64,000 nucleotides of DNA from Amycolatopsis orientalis DSM 40040 = KCTC 9412. Lineage in GTDB: Bacteria; Actinomycetota; Actinomycetes; Mycobacteriales; Pseudonocardiaceae. The first letter of the stretch is position 1; every line of letters starts with the position of its first letter. The stretch is taken from the NCBI RefSeq assembly GCF_000478275.1, contig NZ_ASJB01000086.1, forward strand, positions 1 through 64,000, in the 5' to 3' direction. The position numbers and the translations under genes were made by a program. Shown here piece by piece: positions 17,552 to 26,185 of this stretch. The notes beneath the pieces are model-generated. The model was given only the letters and a program-made list of their open reading frames with translations, did not search any database and was not told where the DNA came from.

Positions 17552-18451
17552 ATGCGTGTATTCGTCACCGGGGCCTCCGGCTGGATCGGCTCCGCCGTCG
17601 TCGACGAACTGCTGACCACCGGGCACGAGGTCAGCGGGCTGGCCAGGTCGGCCGCGTCCGCCGGGAAACTCGAAGCGAAGGGTGTCCGCGTCCGCAGGGG
17701 AGACCTCGACGACCTCGACGGCATCCGCGCCGGTGCGGAGGAGGCCGAGGCCGTCATCCACCTGGCGAACAAGCACGACTTCGCCAACCCGGCCGTGTCG
17801 AACGCGGCCGAGCGGGCCGCTGTCCAGACCATCGGCGACGCGCTCGCGGGCAGCGGCCGACCGTTCCTGCTGGCGTCGGGAATCGCCGGAGTCACGCAGG
17901 GAAGGCCGGTTACCGAAGCCGACCCCTCTCCGGCCCACGGTCCGGACTCACCGCGCGGCGGCAGCGAGAACCTCGCGCTCGAGTTCGCCGCCCGCGGCGT
18001 GCACCCGGTGAGCCTGCGGTTCTCGCCGACCGTGCACGGCACCCACGACCACGGGTTCATCGCGATCCTCGCCGGGATCGCCCGGCAGAAGGGCGTCTCC
18101 GGTTATCCCGGCGACGGAACCAACCGCTGGGCCGCCGTGCACGTCACCGACGCCGCCCGCATGGTCGGGCTCGGCCTCGCGAAAGCACCCGCGGGCGCGC
18201 GTCTGCACGCCGTCGCGGAGGAGGGAGTGCCGACCCGGGAGATCGCGGAGGCGATCGGCCGCGCGTTCGACCTGCCCGTCGCCTCGATCCCGGCGGACGA
18301 CGTCCAGCAGCACTTCGGATGGATCGGCACCTTCTTCGCCCTGGACCTCGCGGCGACCAGCGCCGGCACGCGGGAGCTGCTCGGCTGGACCCCGACCGGA
18401 CCGACCCTCGTCGAGGACCTGGCCGGGGGCGCGTACTCGACGGTTCGGTAG
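17552..18451 (+). CDS. NAD(P)-binding extended SDR / epimerase-like protein
   Basis: A 299-residue Rossmann protein with the nucleotide motif GASGWIG (7-13) and an acidic DLDD segment at the end of strand 3. The usual YxxxK is replaced by a segment around SENLALEF, as in many NAD-dependent epimerase/dehydratase relatives of unknown substrate, so redox activity is uncertain. AAGGAG lies 10 bases upstream of the ATG. It is likely controlled by the divergent TetR protein. Confidence 0.85.
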   Translation: MRVFVTGASGWIGSAVVDELLTTGHEVSGLARSAASAGKLEAKGVRVRRGDLDDLDGIRAGAEEAEAVIHLANKHDFANPAVSNAAERAAVQTIGDALAGSGRPFLLASGIAGVTQGRPVTEADPSPAHGPDSPRGGSENLALEFAARGVHPVSLRFSPTVHGTHDHGFIAILAGIARQKGVSGYPGDGTNRWAAVHVTDAARMVGLGLAKAPAGARLHAVAEEGVPTREIAEAIGRAFDLPVASIPADDVQQHFGWIGTFFALDLAATSAGTRELLGWTPTGPTLVEDLAGGAYSTVR

Positions 18452-18460
18452 CCGACCCGG

Positions 18461-18513
18461 CGTGGAATTCCGCCGCCACAACGGATACCGGGCCACGACG
18501 GCGGAAATCCGCG
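18461..18513 (+). terminator. Possible terminator hairpin after the SDR gene
   Basis: Arms CGTGGAATTCCGCCG and CGGCGGAAATCCGCG pair at 13 of 15 positions around a loop of about 23 bases, starting about 10 bases after the SDR stop. Confidence 0.35.
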
Positions 18514-18724
18514 TGCCGTCCCCAAAGTAAGTACGGTCAATGAGCAACCGAATCCGGCTTTGCTTGAGTACTTGCCCACCGATGCGGTTGTATGCGGGAT
18601 CACACTGAGTGGGGACGCTTCGGTGATGACCGGGGATGGTGGCGTCGCGGCACGTCTCGATGGAAACGTCTTCGCGGGTGGAGGGGCCTGTGCGGCCCCT
18701 CCCATCCCGTTCCCCTCTGCGACG

Positions 18725-18798
18725 TGCCCCCGGCAGGACTTGAACCTGCGACCTAGAGATTAGAAGGCTCTTGCTCTATCCAGCTGAGCTACGAGGGC
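18725..18798 (-). tRNA. tRNA-Arg (anticodon UCU)
   Basis: Read on the minus strand, the acceptor arms GCCCTCG and CGGGGGC pair with one G-U. The D arm AGCTCAGCTGGATAGAGC, the anticodon loop CTTCTAA and the T arm GCAGG-TTCAAGT-CCTGC are present. The anticodon is TCT, decoding AGA/AGG. The innermost anticodon-stem pair is a C-U mismatch. CCA is not encoded. No integrase or attachment repeat is visible nearby. Confidence 0.92.
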
Positions 18799-18910
18799 CG
18801 ACGTCGGCGACGTTGGGTGTCGCCCAGCATCGGCAGCTTAGCCGTCGCCAACCTGTCGATCGTTCGACACCGCCAGATCGTTTCAGGTAGAGCCCACCGT
18901 TTTTTGGAAC

Positions 18911-18952
18911 GCCCGTGAGCGCGTCACGGCGCGGGGTGACGCGCTCACGGGC
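18911..18952. terminator. Perfect 16-bp hairpin downstream of the I36-like gene
   Basis: Arms GCCCGTGAGCGCGTCA (18911-18926) and its exact complement (18937-18952) with a 10-base loop. It lies about 90 bases past the 3' end of the minus-strand secreted-protein gene. A run of six T precedes it on the plus strand. Confidence 0.55.
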
Positions 18953-19040
18953 CGGGGCCGCCTCGGGGGAGCGGCCCCTGGGTTCGCGCAGGTCGCGAGT
19001 CGACTCGTCTGCAAGCGACCGGCGCGAACCGCCGGGGTGG

Positions 19041-19427
19041 TCAGTCCCAGATCTTGAGGGCGCGGATCACGAACGGTCCCTGGGGTACGTAGGTGCCGCC
19101 ACCCGGATAGGTGATGAAATCTCCTTCGGTCGTGCACTCTTCACTCTGGTAAATGGTCACGTCGCGGCTCAGCCGGTTGACGAACGAATGCCCGTCGAAG
19201 CCCGCGGGCAGGGGAATGCATTCCTCGGGATTGGAAGTGCGAAGGTCGAATTTGTGCACGGTGCCGGTGAAGGATTCTTCGCCCCATACGCAGAACTCGC
19301 CCTTCTGGCAGGGGGGTTCGGGCGGCGCGGTGGTGGCGCTCGCGACTCCGGTGCTGGTCAGCAGGCCGAACATGGCCAGCAGGAGCACGTGCGGAAGGCG
19401 TGCGCGCAGGTTCGTCAAACGTCGCAT
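19041..19427 (-). CDS. Secreted peptidase-inhibitor I36-like small protein
   Basis: A 128-residue exported protein. A signal peptide covers about residues 1-31 (LLLAMFGLLTSTGVASA). The mature part begins with the family hallmark CQKGEFCVWGEESFTGTVHKF, and further Cys residues (NPEECIP, SEECTTEG) could form two disulfides. This is the crystallin-like I36 family, first known as a Streptomyces metalloprotease inhibitor, but most members are untested. The ATG at 19427 has GGGGGAGAA upstream. Confidence 0.8.
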   Translation of the reverse strand: MRRLTNLRARLPHVLLLAMFGLLTSTGVASATTAPPEPPCQKGEFCVWGEESFTGTVHKFDLRTSNPEECIPLPAGFDGHSFVNRLSRDVTIYQSEECTTEGDFITYPGGGTYVPQGPFVIRALKIWD

Positions 19428-19530
19428 GGCTGGGTTCTCCCCCGTGAATCGGCGGCTCGATCGCCGCCGGTGGATGTGTGATTCCACGATGACCCGAGGG
19501 GAAGACTTTGTCTGCCCGCATTTCTACTTC

Positions 19531-19577
19531 TGTGGATAAGTAGATGTGCGCCGCTCGATCGGGGTGAGTTGTCCACA
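19531..19577. promoter_or_regulatory. Two DnaA-box-like 9-mers
   Basis: TGTGGATAA (19531-19539, reverse of TTATCCACA) and TTGTCCACA (19569-19577) face each other in the gap between the I36-like gene and the LacI gene. Both match DnaA-box consensus forms. Functional binding is not shown. Confidence 0.45.
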
Positions 19578-19614
19578 GATCGCCGGACGGTCTTGAGTTG
19601 GCCGGAAACCGCCG

Positions 19615-20694
19615 CTACGCGGGCGCGGTGGACTCCCGGACGACCAGTTCGGCGGGTACCTCCGCGGGTGCGGGTGCCTTCTCCCCGCGCAGCAGGCGCA
19701 GCACCAGATCGCCTGCCGCCCGGCCCTTCGCGGCGAGATCCTGCCGGACCGTCGTCAGCGGTGGTTCGGACCACTGGGCAGGCGGGACGTCGTCGAACCC
19801 CACGACGGAAAGATCACCCGGGACCGACAGCCCGAGGTGTCTCGCCGCCGAGATCGCCGCCAGCGCCAGCAGATCCGACATGCACAGCAGCGCTGTCGGC
19901 CGTGGATGCCGGTCGAGCAGGCCGAACGCGCTCGGCAGGGCCCCCTCGACCGAGAGCCCGGACGCCTCCCAGATCGGCACGTCCTCCAGGGCGATACCCG
20001 CCTCGGCCAGCGTCTCCAGGTAACCGGCCATCCGCTCGCGGTTGTCGTGGAACCGGCTCTTCCCGGCCTCCGCCGCGCTCAGTTCGCCCCCGCGCGGCGC
20101 CGAAAGGCACTGCGCCGAGAAGATCCCGATCCGCCGGTGCCCGAGTTCGAGCAGATGCCGGGCCGCCGCGGCCGCCCCCGCCCGGTCCGCCACCCCGATC
20201 CTGGCCGAACCGCGGAGATGCGGCTGGTCGATCACCACCAGCGGCATACCCCGATCGCGGACCGCGTTCAGCGCGGGCGCGCCGTCCGCCAGCGAATACG
20301 CCACCGCGATGTCGGCTTGGGCGGTCAGGATCCGCTCCGCGCGCGGGCCGCCGCTCTCGCCGTCGCCGGGGAGCAGCAGCAGGGCGTGGCCCTCGGGGTC
20401 GACGACGGTCGAAAGCGCGTCGAGGGTGAGCGACAGCGCGGGATCCGAGAACGCCGTCGAAAGATTCGTGTCGAGCAGGACGGCGATCGCGCCGGTGCGG
20501 CTGGTGGCGAGGCTGCGCGCGGTCGGGTTCGGCCCCGCGTACCCGATCTTCTTGGCCGCGCGCAGCACCTCTTCGCGCAGCTGGACGGACAGCTGATCGG
20601 GCCGGTTGTAGGCGTTGGAAACGGTCGCCCGCGACACCCCGACGGCGTCGGCGACATCGTCCAACGTCGGCCTTCGCCGTCGCGTGCTGGTCAC
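19615..20694 (-). CDS. LacI-family transcriptional regulator
   Basis: A 359-residue repressor with the LacI HTH at the N-terminus (TLDDVADAVGVSRATVSNAYN, about residues 10-30) and hinge (NPTARSLATSRTGAIAVLL). A PBP-I-like effector domain follows, ending in DLSVVGFDDVPPAQWSEPPLTTVRQD. Such proteins usually sense a sugar. It starts with GTG and is divergent from the MFS gene at 20786, with a LacI-type operator between them. Confidence 0.9.
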   Translation of the reverse strand: MTSTRRRRPTLDDVADAVGVSRATVSNAYNRPDQLSVQLREEVLRAAKKIGYAGPNPTARSLATSRTGAIAVLLDTNLSTAFSDPALSLTLDALSTVVDPEGHALLLLPGDGESGGPRAERILTAQADIAVAYSLADGAPALNAVRDRGMPLVVIDQPHLRGSARIGVADRAGAAAAARHLLELGHRRIGIFSAQCLSAPRGGELSAAEAGKSRFHDNRERMAGYLETLAEAGIALEDVPIWEASGLSVEGALPSAFGLLDRHPRPTALLCMSDLLALAAISAARHLGLSVPGDLSVVGFDDVPPAQWSEPPLTTVRQDLAAKGRAAGDLVLRLLRGEKAPAPAEVPAELVVRESTAPA

Positions 20695-20734
20695 CGCCGC
20701 AGTCTAGACCGAGCGGCTGCGCCTGGACTTTCTG

Positions 20735-20742
20735 AAGCGCTT
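20735..20742. promoter_or_regulatory. LacI-type operator
   Basis: AAGCGCTT, with the central CG palindrome typical of LacI/GalR operators, lies in the context TGAAGCGCTTAAG in the 91-base divergent gap. Confidence 0.6.
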
Positions 20743-20785
20743 AAGTCATTCTGGGGGAACAGGAATCGGAAGGAGACTGGGGTCT

Positions 20786-21964
20786 ATGCGTGACCGTACG
20801 GCCGTTTTCGTCGTGTTCGCGCTCAACGGGGTCGCGCTCGGCTCTTGGGCGCCGCGGACACCGGCGCTGTCGGAAAGGGTGAACGCCTCACCGGGTGTTC
20901 TCGGCCTCGCCCTGCTGGGGGCCAGTGTCGGCATGCTGCTCGCGGCATCGGTGTCGGGGCGGCTGATCGAGCGGCACGGCGCTCGCGCGGTGGTCGCCGG
21001 CAGCGCCATCATCGCCTGCGCCTCGCTGCCGATGATCGGTTTCTCGACGTCGGTGCCCTTGCTGGCCGGGGCGCTGTTCGTCCTCGGGGTGAGCAACGGC
21101 GCGCTGGACGTCGCGATGAACGTCGCGGGCGTCGAGGTGGAGCGTCGTACCGGGCGCGCCATCATGCCCACCCTGCACGCCGGATTCAGTTTCGGCGCGC
21201 TGGCGGGCTCCGTCGCCGCCGGCCTCGCCGCTTCCCATCAGTGGTCGCCCGGAAGGCATCTGACCGTCGCCGCCCTGGTCGCGCTGGTCGTGCTCGCCTT
21301 CGTCATCGCGGCCGTGCCCGGCGCCCGGCCCGTGCGCGCCGAGATCGTCGAGAAGCCGCGGACAGCGCCGGTCAAACGTCCCGTGCTCTGGCTGCTCGCC
21401 GCCATCGCGCTGTTCTCGGCGATCGCGGAAGGCGCGAGTTCGGACTGGTCCGCGCTGCTGATGACGTCCGTACACGGCGTCGGCGAGGGCGCCGCGGCCT
21501 TCGCGTACGCCGGGTTCGCCCTGTCCATGGCGCTGGCCAGGCTCGCGGGTGCCTGGCTTCAAAACCGGTTCGGCGCGACCCGCGCGCTGGCCGTCGGGGC
21601 CGGGTTCGCCGCGGCCGGGCTCGTGCTCGCCGCGCTGGCCCCGCTGCCGGTGTACGGATTCGTCGGCTTCGCGCTGGCGGGTGCCGGGCTGGCCGCGGCC
21701 TTCCCGATCGCGCTGAGCCTCGCGGGGGCGGCGGGCAAACGCGCGGACGGCACCGGAGGCGAGCGGGAACTGGCGTTCGTCACCGCGATCGCCTACACCG
21801 GTTTCCTCGCCGGACCGCCGCTGGTGGGCGGAATCGCGCAGGTGACGTCGCTTTCGGTGTCGTTCCTGTTCGTCGGCCTGACCGCCGCGCTGATCGTCCC
21901 CTCCGCGCTGGCCGCGGCGCGGGCCCGGAAACGGGAGGAGGTCTCGGAACCCGTCACCCGTTGA
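20786..21964 (+). CDS. MFS transporter, YbjJ/FucP-like
   Basis: A 392-residue 12-helix major-facilitator protein. Its start (ALNGVALGSWAPRTPALSERVN) and LGASVGMLLAASVSGRLIERHG are typical of a group related to YbjJ and sugar symporters. GGAAGGAGA precedes the ATG by about 11 bases. Control by the divergent LacI regulator suggests a carbohydrate or related substrate, which cannot be named from sequence. Confidence 0.85.
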   Translation: MRDRTAVFVVFALNGVALGSWAPRTPALSERVNASPGVLGLALLGASVGMLLAASVSGRLIERHGARAVVAGSAIIACASLPMIGFSTSVPLLAGALFVLGVSNGALDVAMNVAGVEVERRTGRAIMPTLHAGFSFGALAGSVAAGLAASHQWSPGRHLTVAALVALVVLAFVIAAVPGARPVRAEIVEKPRTAPVKRPVLWLLAAIALFSAIAEGASSDWSALLMTSVHGVGEGAAAFAYAGFALSMALARLAGAWLQNRFGATRALAVGAGFAAAGLVLAALAPLPVYGFVGFALAGAGLAAAFPIALSLAGAAGKRADGTGGERELAFVTAIAYTGFLAGPPLVGGIAQVTSLSVSFLFVGLTAALIVPSALAAARARKREEVSEPVTR

Positions 21965-22060
21965 CATCCTCGCCACGCCGCGGGCAAGCTGACTGCTCGT
22001 AAACTGAAATGAATGCGACCTGTTCGCTGTTTCAGGAAGGCTGATCCGGGGAGGAGCGGC

Positions 22061-23248
22061 GTGAGGATTCTGATGCTCGGAGGCGTGGGGCTCCTGACCG
22101 GTCGTCACCAGGTCCCCGGGATCCCGGCCCGGCTGGTTCAGACCACCTTGCCCCGGCTCGTGCTGGTTCCGGTGGTGTTCCGGCTGGCGATGCTGGTGCA
22201 GGCGCTCTGGTCGGCCGGGCTCGGCGAGCCGTCGGTGCTGTGGACGATCGCGGTGCTGCATCTGGTGCCGAACGTCGCCGAAGCCGTCTGGATCTTCCGC
22301 TGGTCCGCCCGCGACGCCGCTGTCACGCGGCTCGTCCCGGTCGCCGACGCCGGATTCGCGGTGCTCCTGACGCTGGTGGCCGCGCTCGTCGTGGCACCGG
22401 CGCAGGACAGCGCGATCACGTCGATCACCTGGACCCATCTGATGGGCACGGTGATGATCTGGACCCTGCTGCGTGGCGCGCTGGCCGGCACGCTGGTCAT
22501 CGGGGGCGCGGTGGTGCTGCACTTCACGCTGGACCCGGTCTCCCCGCTCGGTCTCTTCCTCACGCTCGGAACGGCGCTGGTGGCCTCGCTCGTGGTCGTC
22601 GGCCTGGTCGGCGCTTCGATGCGGTTCGCGCTCGGCTTCGGGGAGCAGCAGGGCAGGGCGGCGGAACGCGAACGGCACCGCCGCGACGTCCACGACACCG
22701 TCCTGCAGGTGATGGAGTCGTTCGCGATCCCCGCGCCCGCCGACGAACTCGATCCGGCGGCCAGCCTCGACCGGGTCCGCCGCACCGCCCGCGCCCAGGC
22801 GATGCGCATCCGGATCAGTCTCGAACACGAACCCTCGGGTCCGGTCGGACTGCACCAGCGGCTCCGGCTGCTCGCCGCCGAGATGGCCGCGGAAGGACTG
22901 CGGGCCGAGGTCGTCATCCAGGACGACTGTGGTCCGGACCTCTCGGAGGAGGCGGCCGTCGCCCTGCACGACGCGACGCGGGAAGCCCTGCGCAACACCC
23001 TGAAACACTCCGGGACGAGGCGGGCCGTCGTCAGCGTCGAGGAGATCGGGGGCGGGATCTCCCTGACCGTGCGGGATCACGGCGCCGGTTTCGACGTCGG
23101 TGACCGGCGTCGTGGCTTCGGCCTCGAGAACTCGATCATCGCGCGGATGGCGGAGGTCGGTGGCTTCGCGCGGATCGAATCCAGCCCCGGGCTGGGGACG
23201 CGAGTGGTGCTCCTCGCGCCTTCAGTCCTGAGTCTCCCCGTCGGGTGA
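22061..23248 (+). CDS. Orphan membrane sensor histidine kinase (NarL-partner type)
   Basis: A 395-residue kinase with about five to six N-terminal membrane helices (to about residue 190). A HisKA_3 dimerisation region has the phospho-acceptor His211 in RRDVHDTVLQVM. The HATPase domain shows the N-box (REALRNTLKHSG) and G-boxes (DHGAGFD, GFGLENSI). This type normally pairs with a NarL/FixJ response regulator, but none is adjacent. The GTG at 22061 has GGGAGGAG 5 bases upstream, better supported than the ATG at 22013. Its 3' end overlaps the phosphatase gene by 27 bases. Confidence 0.88.
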   Translation: MRILMLGGVGLLTGRHQVPGIPARLVQTTLPRLVLVPVVFRLAMLVQALWSAGLGEPSVLWTIAVLHLVPNVAEAVWIFRWSARDAAVTRLVPVADAGFAVLLTLVAALVVAPAQDSAITSITWTHLMGTVMIWTLLRGALAGTLVIGGAVVLHFTLDPVSPLGLFLTLGTALVASLVVVGLVGASMRFALGFGEQQGRAAERERHRRDVHDTVLQVMESFAIPAPADELDPAASLDRVRRTARAQAMRIRISLEHEPSGPVGLHQRLRLLAAEMAAEGLRAEVVIQDDCGPDLSEEAAVALHDATREALRNTLKHSGTRRAVVSVEEIGGGISLTVRDHGAGFDVGDRRRGFGLENSIIARMAEVGGFARIESSPGLGTRVVLLAPSVLSLPVG

Positions 23249-23860
23249 GTCCCGCCACTGGCGGAACGGGCGGTCCAGCGTCCACTTGTCGCCTTCGCGC
23301 TCTACGACGCGGTATTCACAGGTCGTCGGATTGGACAGGGACTCGAACAGCTCGATGCTCCAGCCGAAGAGACGGCGGCACAGCAACCGGATGGTGAGGC
23401 CGTGTGAGACGACCAGGACGGTTTCGGGGTGATCTTCGCCGCACGCCGCCAGCTCACTGAGGAACGCCGCGACCCGGTCGTCGACGTCCGCCCCGGACTC
23501 GCCGAAAGGGAGCCGGTAGAAGAAGTGCCCGAACTCGTGACGGCGCTGCTTCTGGACCTCCTGCTCCAGCGGATCCTGGAGGTTGCCCCAGTCCTGTTCC
23601 CGCAGTCTCGGCTCCGGCACGACCCGCTCGCAGGCGTCCCGGATGTCCAGTAGCCGCAACGTTTCCCGCGTCCGCAGATACGGGCTGACGTAGACCGCCG
23701 CCCGCTGCCCGCCGAGGAGTTCCCGGATACCCGGGCCCGCCAGCTTCGCCTGCTCACGGCCGATATCGGTGAGCGGCAGGGCATGATCGGGGATCCGCGT
23801 GTAGGCGAGTTCGTCGACGTTGCCGAGCGACTCGGCGTGCCTCAGCAGGATGATCCGCAC
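23222..23860 (-). CDS. Histidine-phosphatase (phosphoglycerate mutase-like) protein
   Basis: A 212-residue protein with the phosphohistidine motif LLRHAES (His8), a second catalytic His in VVSHG (about 155) and the active-site REQDWGNLQ segment. The superfamily includes phosphatases acting on sugar phosphates, nucleotides or proteins; the substrate is not evident. Confidence 0.87.
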   Translation of the reverse strand: MRIILLRHAESLGNVDELAYTRIPDHALPLTDIGREQAKLAGPGIRELLGGQRAAVYVSPYLRTRETLRLLDIRDACERVVPEPRLREQDWGNLQDPLEQEVQKQRRHEFGHFFYRLPFGESGADVDDRVAAFLSELAACGEDHPETVLVVSHGLTIRLLCRRLFGWSIELFESLSNPTTCEYRVVEREGDKWTLDRPFRQWRDSPDGETQD

Positions 23861-23902
23861 GCCGCCATCTTGCCCCTTGCGCGCCCGGCATACCCTCGTG
23901 AC

Positions 23903-25930
23903 GTGCCTTCAGACCCCGAGACGAAACCGGCCCCGTCCGCGCGGAAGGCCGGTGTCCTGCCGCTGGTGTCGATCGGTGCGCTGCTGGCCGCGGTGGTGGC
24001 CGTCGGCCTGGTCGCGCTGACCGGTGGCGCCGGTTACGTCATCGCGGGATTGCCGGATCCGGGGCTGGTGACGCGGTACGGCATCACCGTCGTCCGGGTG
24101 CTGGCCGAGGCGGCTTCGGTGCTGTGCGTGGGGTCGCTGCTGCTCGCCGCGTTCCTCGTCCCGCCGCAGAAGTCCGGCACGCTCGCGGCGGACGGCTACG
24201 CGGCCATCCGGGTCGCGGGCGTCGCCGCGTGGGTGTGGTTCTTCGCCGCCGCCGCGTCGATCTTCTTCTCCGCGGCCGACGGCGCGGGGCGCCCGTTCAC
24301 CGAGGTGCTCTCGCCGCAGGTGCTGATCGACCTCGTGGACGCCATCGAGCAGCCCAAGGCATGGCTGTTCACCGCGTTGATCGCGCTGCTGGTCGCGCTC
24401 GGCTGCCGTCTCGCGCTGACCTGGGGCTGGACGACGGTGGTCTTCTTCCTCTCCGTCGGCGGCCTGGTCCCGGTGGCGGTCACCGGGCATTCCGCGAGCG
24501 GCGGCTCGCACGACATGGCGACCAACAGCCTGCTGTTCCACCTGGTCGCCGCCGCGCTGTGGGTCGGCGGACTGGTGGCGCTGCTCGCGCTCGGCTGGCG
24601 CCGCGGCGAGAACCTGACGCTCGCCGCGACCCGGTTCTCCAAGCTGGCGCTGGTCTGCTGGATCGTGATGGCCGTCTCCGGCATCGTCAACGCGCTGGTG
24701 CGGATCAGGATCGCCGACCTGTTCACCACCGACTACGGCCTGCTCGTGCTCGCGAAGATCGTCGCGTTGCTGCTGCTCGGCGTCTTCGGGCACCAGCAAC
24801 GGCAAAGGGGCGTCGCCGGGCTGGTGAACGGCGCGGGCGGCGGGCAGCTGCTGCGGCTCGCCGCGGTCGAGGTGCTGATCATGTTCGTCACGATCGGCAT
24901 CGCCACCGGGCTCGCGAAGACCCCGCCGCCGCAGGAATCGTTCACCCAGCCGTCGACCACGGAACTGCTGATCGGCTACGACCTTTCCGGTCCGCCGACC
25001 GTCTTCCGGCTGCTCACGGACTGGCGGTTCGACCTCGTCTACGGCACCCTCGCGCTCGTGCTCGCCGGGCTGTACCTCGCCGGCGTGCGGCGGCTGCGGC
25101 GTCGCGGCGACACCTGGGCCACCGGCCGGATCGTCGCCTGGCTCGCGGGCTGTTTCGTGCTGCTGATCGCGACGTCGTCCGGCATCGGGCGGTACGCGCC
25201 CGCGATGTTCAGCGTGCACATGGGCAACCACATGCTGCTGTCCATGGTGGCGCCGGTGCTGTTCGTCCTCGGCGGGCCCGTGACGCTCGCCCTGCGCGCG
25301 CTGCCCGCGGCGGGCAAGGACGCCCCGCCCGGACCACGCGAATGGGTCCTCGCCTTCGTGCATTCGCCGCTTTCGCGGTTCCTGACGCATCCGATCGTGG
25401 CGCTGCTGCTGTTCGTCGGTTCCTTCTACGGCCTGTACTTCTCGGGCCTGTTCGACGCCGCGCTGAACTACCACTGGGCGCATCTGGCGATGAACGCGCA
25501 CTTCCTGCTCGCCGGGTACGTCTTCTACTGGCCGGTGATCGGCGTCGACCCGGCGCCGCGCCGGATCCCGCATCTGGGGCGGCTGGGGATGATGTTCGCC
25601 GCCATGCCGTTCCACGCGTTCTTCGGTATCGCGCTGATGAGCATGCAGACCGTGCTCGGCCAGGACTTCTACCGTTCGCTGAAGCTGCCGTGGGTCACCG
25701 ACCTGCTGACCGACCAGCGGCTCGGCGGCGGGATCGCGTGGGCGTCCGGGGAACTGCCGGTCCTGCTGGTGCTCGTCGCGCTGCTGGTGCAGTGGGCGCG
25801 GCAGGACGAGCGGGAGGCCCGCCGCCGGGACCGGCGCGAGGACGCCTCGGGCGACGCGGATCTGAACGCCTACAACGCGATGCTGAAGAAACTCGCCGAT
25901 CAGGGCCGGGGTCCGGGCTCCGGTTCTTGA
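23903..25930 (+). CDS. Fusion of CopD copper-resistance domain and CtaG-like cytochrome oxidase assembly domain
   Basis: A 675-residue membrane protein. The first half (about residues 10-320) is a CopD-type copper import/resistance domain (VAVTGHSASGGSHDMATN, HLVAAALWVGGLVAL). The second half (about 370-650) is a CtaG_Cox11-like caa3 assembly domain with His-rich conserved segments (FSVHMGNHMLLSMVAP, NYHWAHLAMNAHFLLAGY, MPFHAFFGIALMSMQ). The fusion is well known in actinobacteria and points to copper delivery to cytochrome oxidase. The GTG at 23903 is 42 bases from the divergent phosphatase start. Confidence 0.9.
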   Translation: MPSDPETKPAPSARKAGVLPLVSIGALLAAVVAVGLVALTGGAGYVIAGLPDPGLVTRYGITVVRVLAEAASVLCVGSLLLAAFLVPPQKSGTLAADGYAAIRVAGVAAWVWFFAAAASIFFSAADGAGRPFTEVLSPQVLIDLVDAIEQPKAWLFTALIALLVALGCRLALTWGWTTVVFFLSVGGLVPVAVTGHSASGGSHDMATNSLLFHLVAAALWVGGLVALLALGWRRGENLTLAATRFSKLALVCWIVMAVSGIVNALVRIRIADLFTTDYGLLVLAKIVALLLLGVFGHQQRQRGVAGLVNGAGGGQLLRLAAVEVLIMFVTIGIATGLAKTPPPQESFTQPSTTELLIGYDLSGPPTVFRLLTDWRFDLVYGTLALVLAGLYLAGVRRLRRRGDTWATGRIVAWLAGCFVLLIATSSGIGRYAPAMFSVHMGNHMLLSMVAPVLFVLGGPVTLALRALPAAGKDAPPGPREWVLAFVHSPLSRFLTHPIVALLLFVGSFYGLYFSGLFDAALNYHWAHLAMNAHFLLAGYVFYWPVIGVDPAPRRIPHLGRLGMMFAAMPFHAFFGIALMSMQTVLGQDFYRSLKLPWVTDLLTDQRLGGGIAWASGELPVLLVLVALLVQWARQDEREARRRDRREDASGDADLNAYNAMLKKLADQGRGPGSGS

Positions 25931-25937
25931 CCGTCTT

Positions 25938-25999
25938 GGTCGCCTCTCGTGAGTGGTAATGACGGTTCTAACCGTCATTACCACTCACGAGAGGCGACC
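25938..25999. terminator. Family A palindrome, 30-bp perfect stem
   Basis: Arms 25938-25967 and 25970-25999 are fully complementary around a 2-base centre; the inner 21 bases equal those at 13493-13536. It starts 7 bases after the CopD-CtaG stop, so it probably terminates that transcript. Confidence 0.85.
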
Positions 26000-26048
26000 G
26001 TGCTGGCTTTACCACATCCTCGTGTCCGCGCGGCTTTTTCGCGCCGAG

Positions 26049-26087
26049 TTGTCCACAGGTAGCCCCCATCGCCCGGAGTTGTCCACA
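26049..26087 (+). promoter_or_regulatory. Two direct-repeat DnaA boxes upstream of the ssb-like gene
   Basis: TTGTCCACA at 26049-26057 and 26079-26087, both in the longer context GAGTTGTCCACAG and exactly 30 bases apart. TTGTCCACA is the preferred DnaA box in high-GC actinobacteria. They lie about 100 bases before the ssb start, so DnaA could tune its transcription. Confidence 0.55.
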
Positions 26088-26185
26088 GATCCGGTTCTCG
26101 CCCGTTTCCGGCCCTTGCCCCGAGGCAGTCTGGTGATCGAGGGAAACACCGGGAACGGCCCGGACCAAGGAGAAAGGCGAGTGTG

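Noticed and set aside
18560-18763. 67-residue ORF ending in QDLNLRPRD
   Set aside because: Its end is read through the tRNA-Arg gene; the RPRD-type tail is a well-known tRNA translation artefact.
18725-19040. Integration site of a mobile element at tRNA-Arg
   Set aside because: No integrase, no direct repeat of the tRNA 3' end and no foreign composition nearby.
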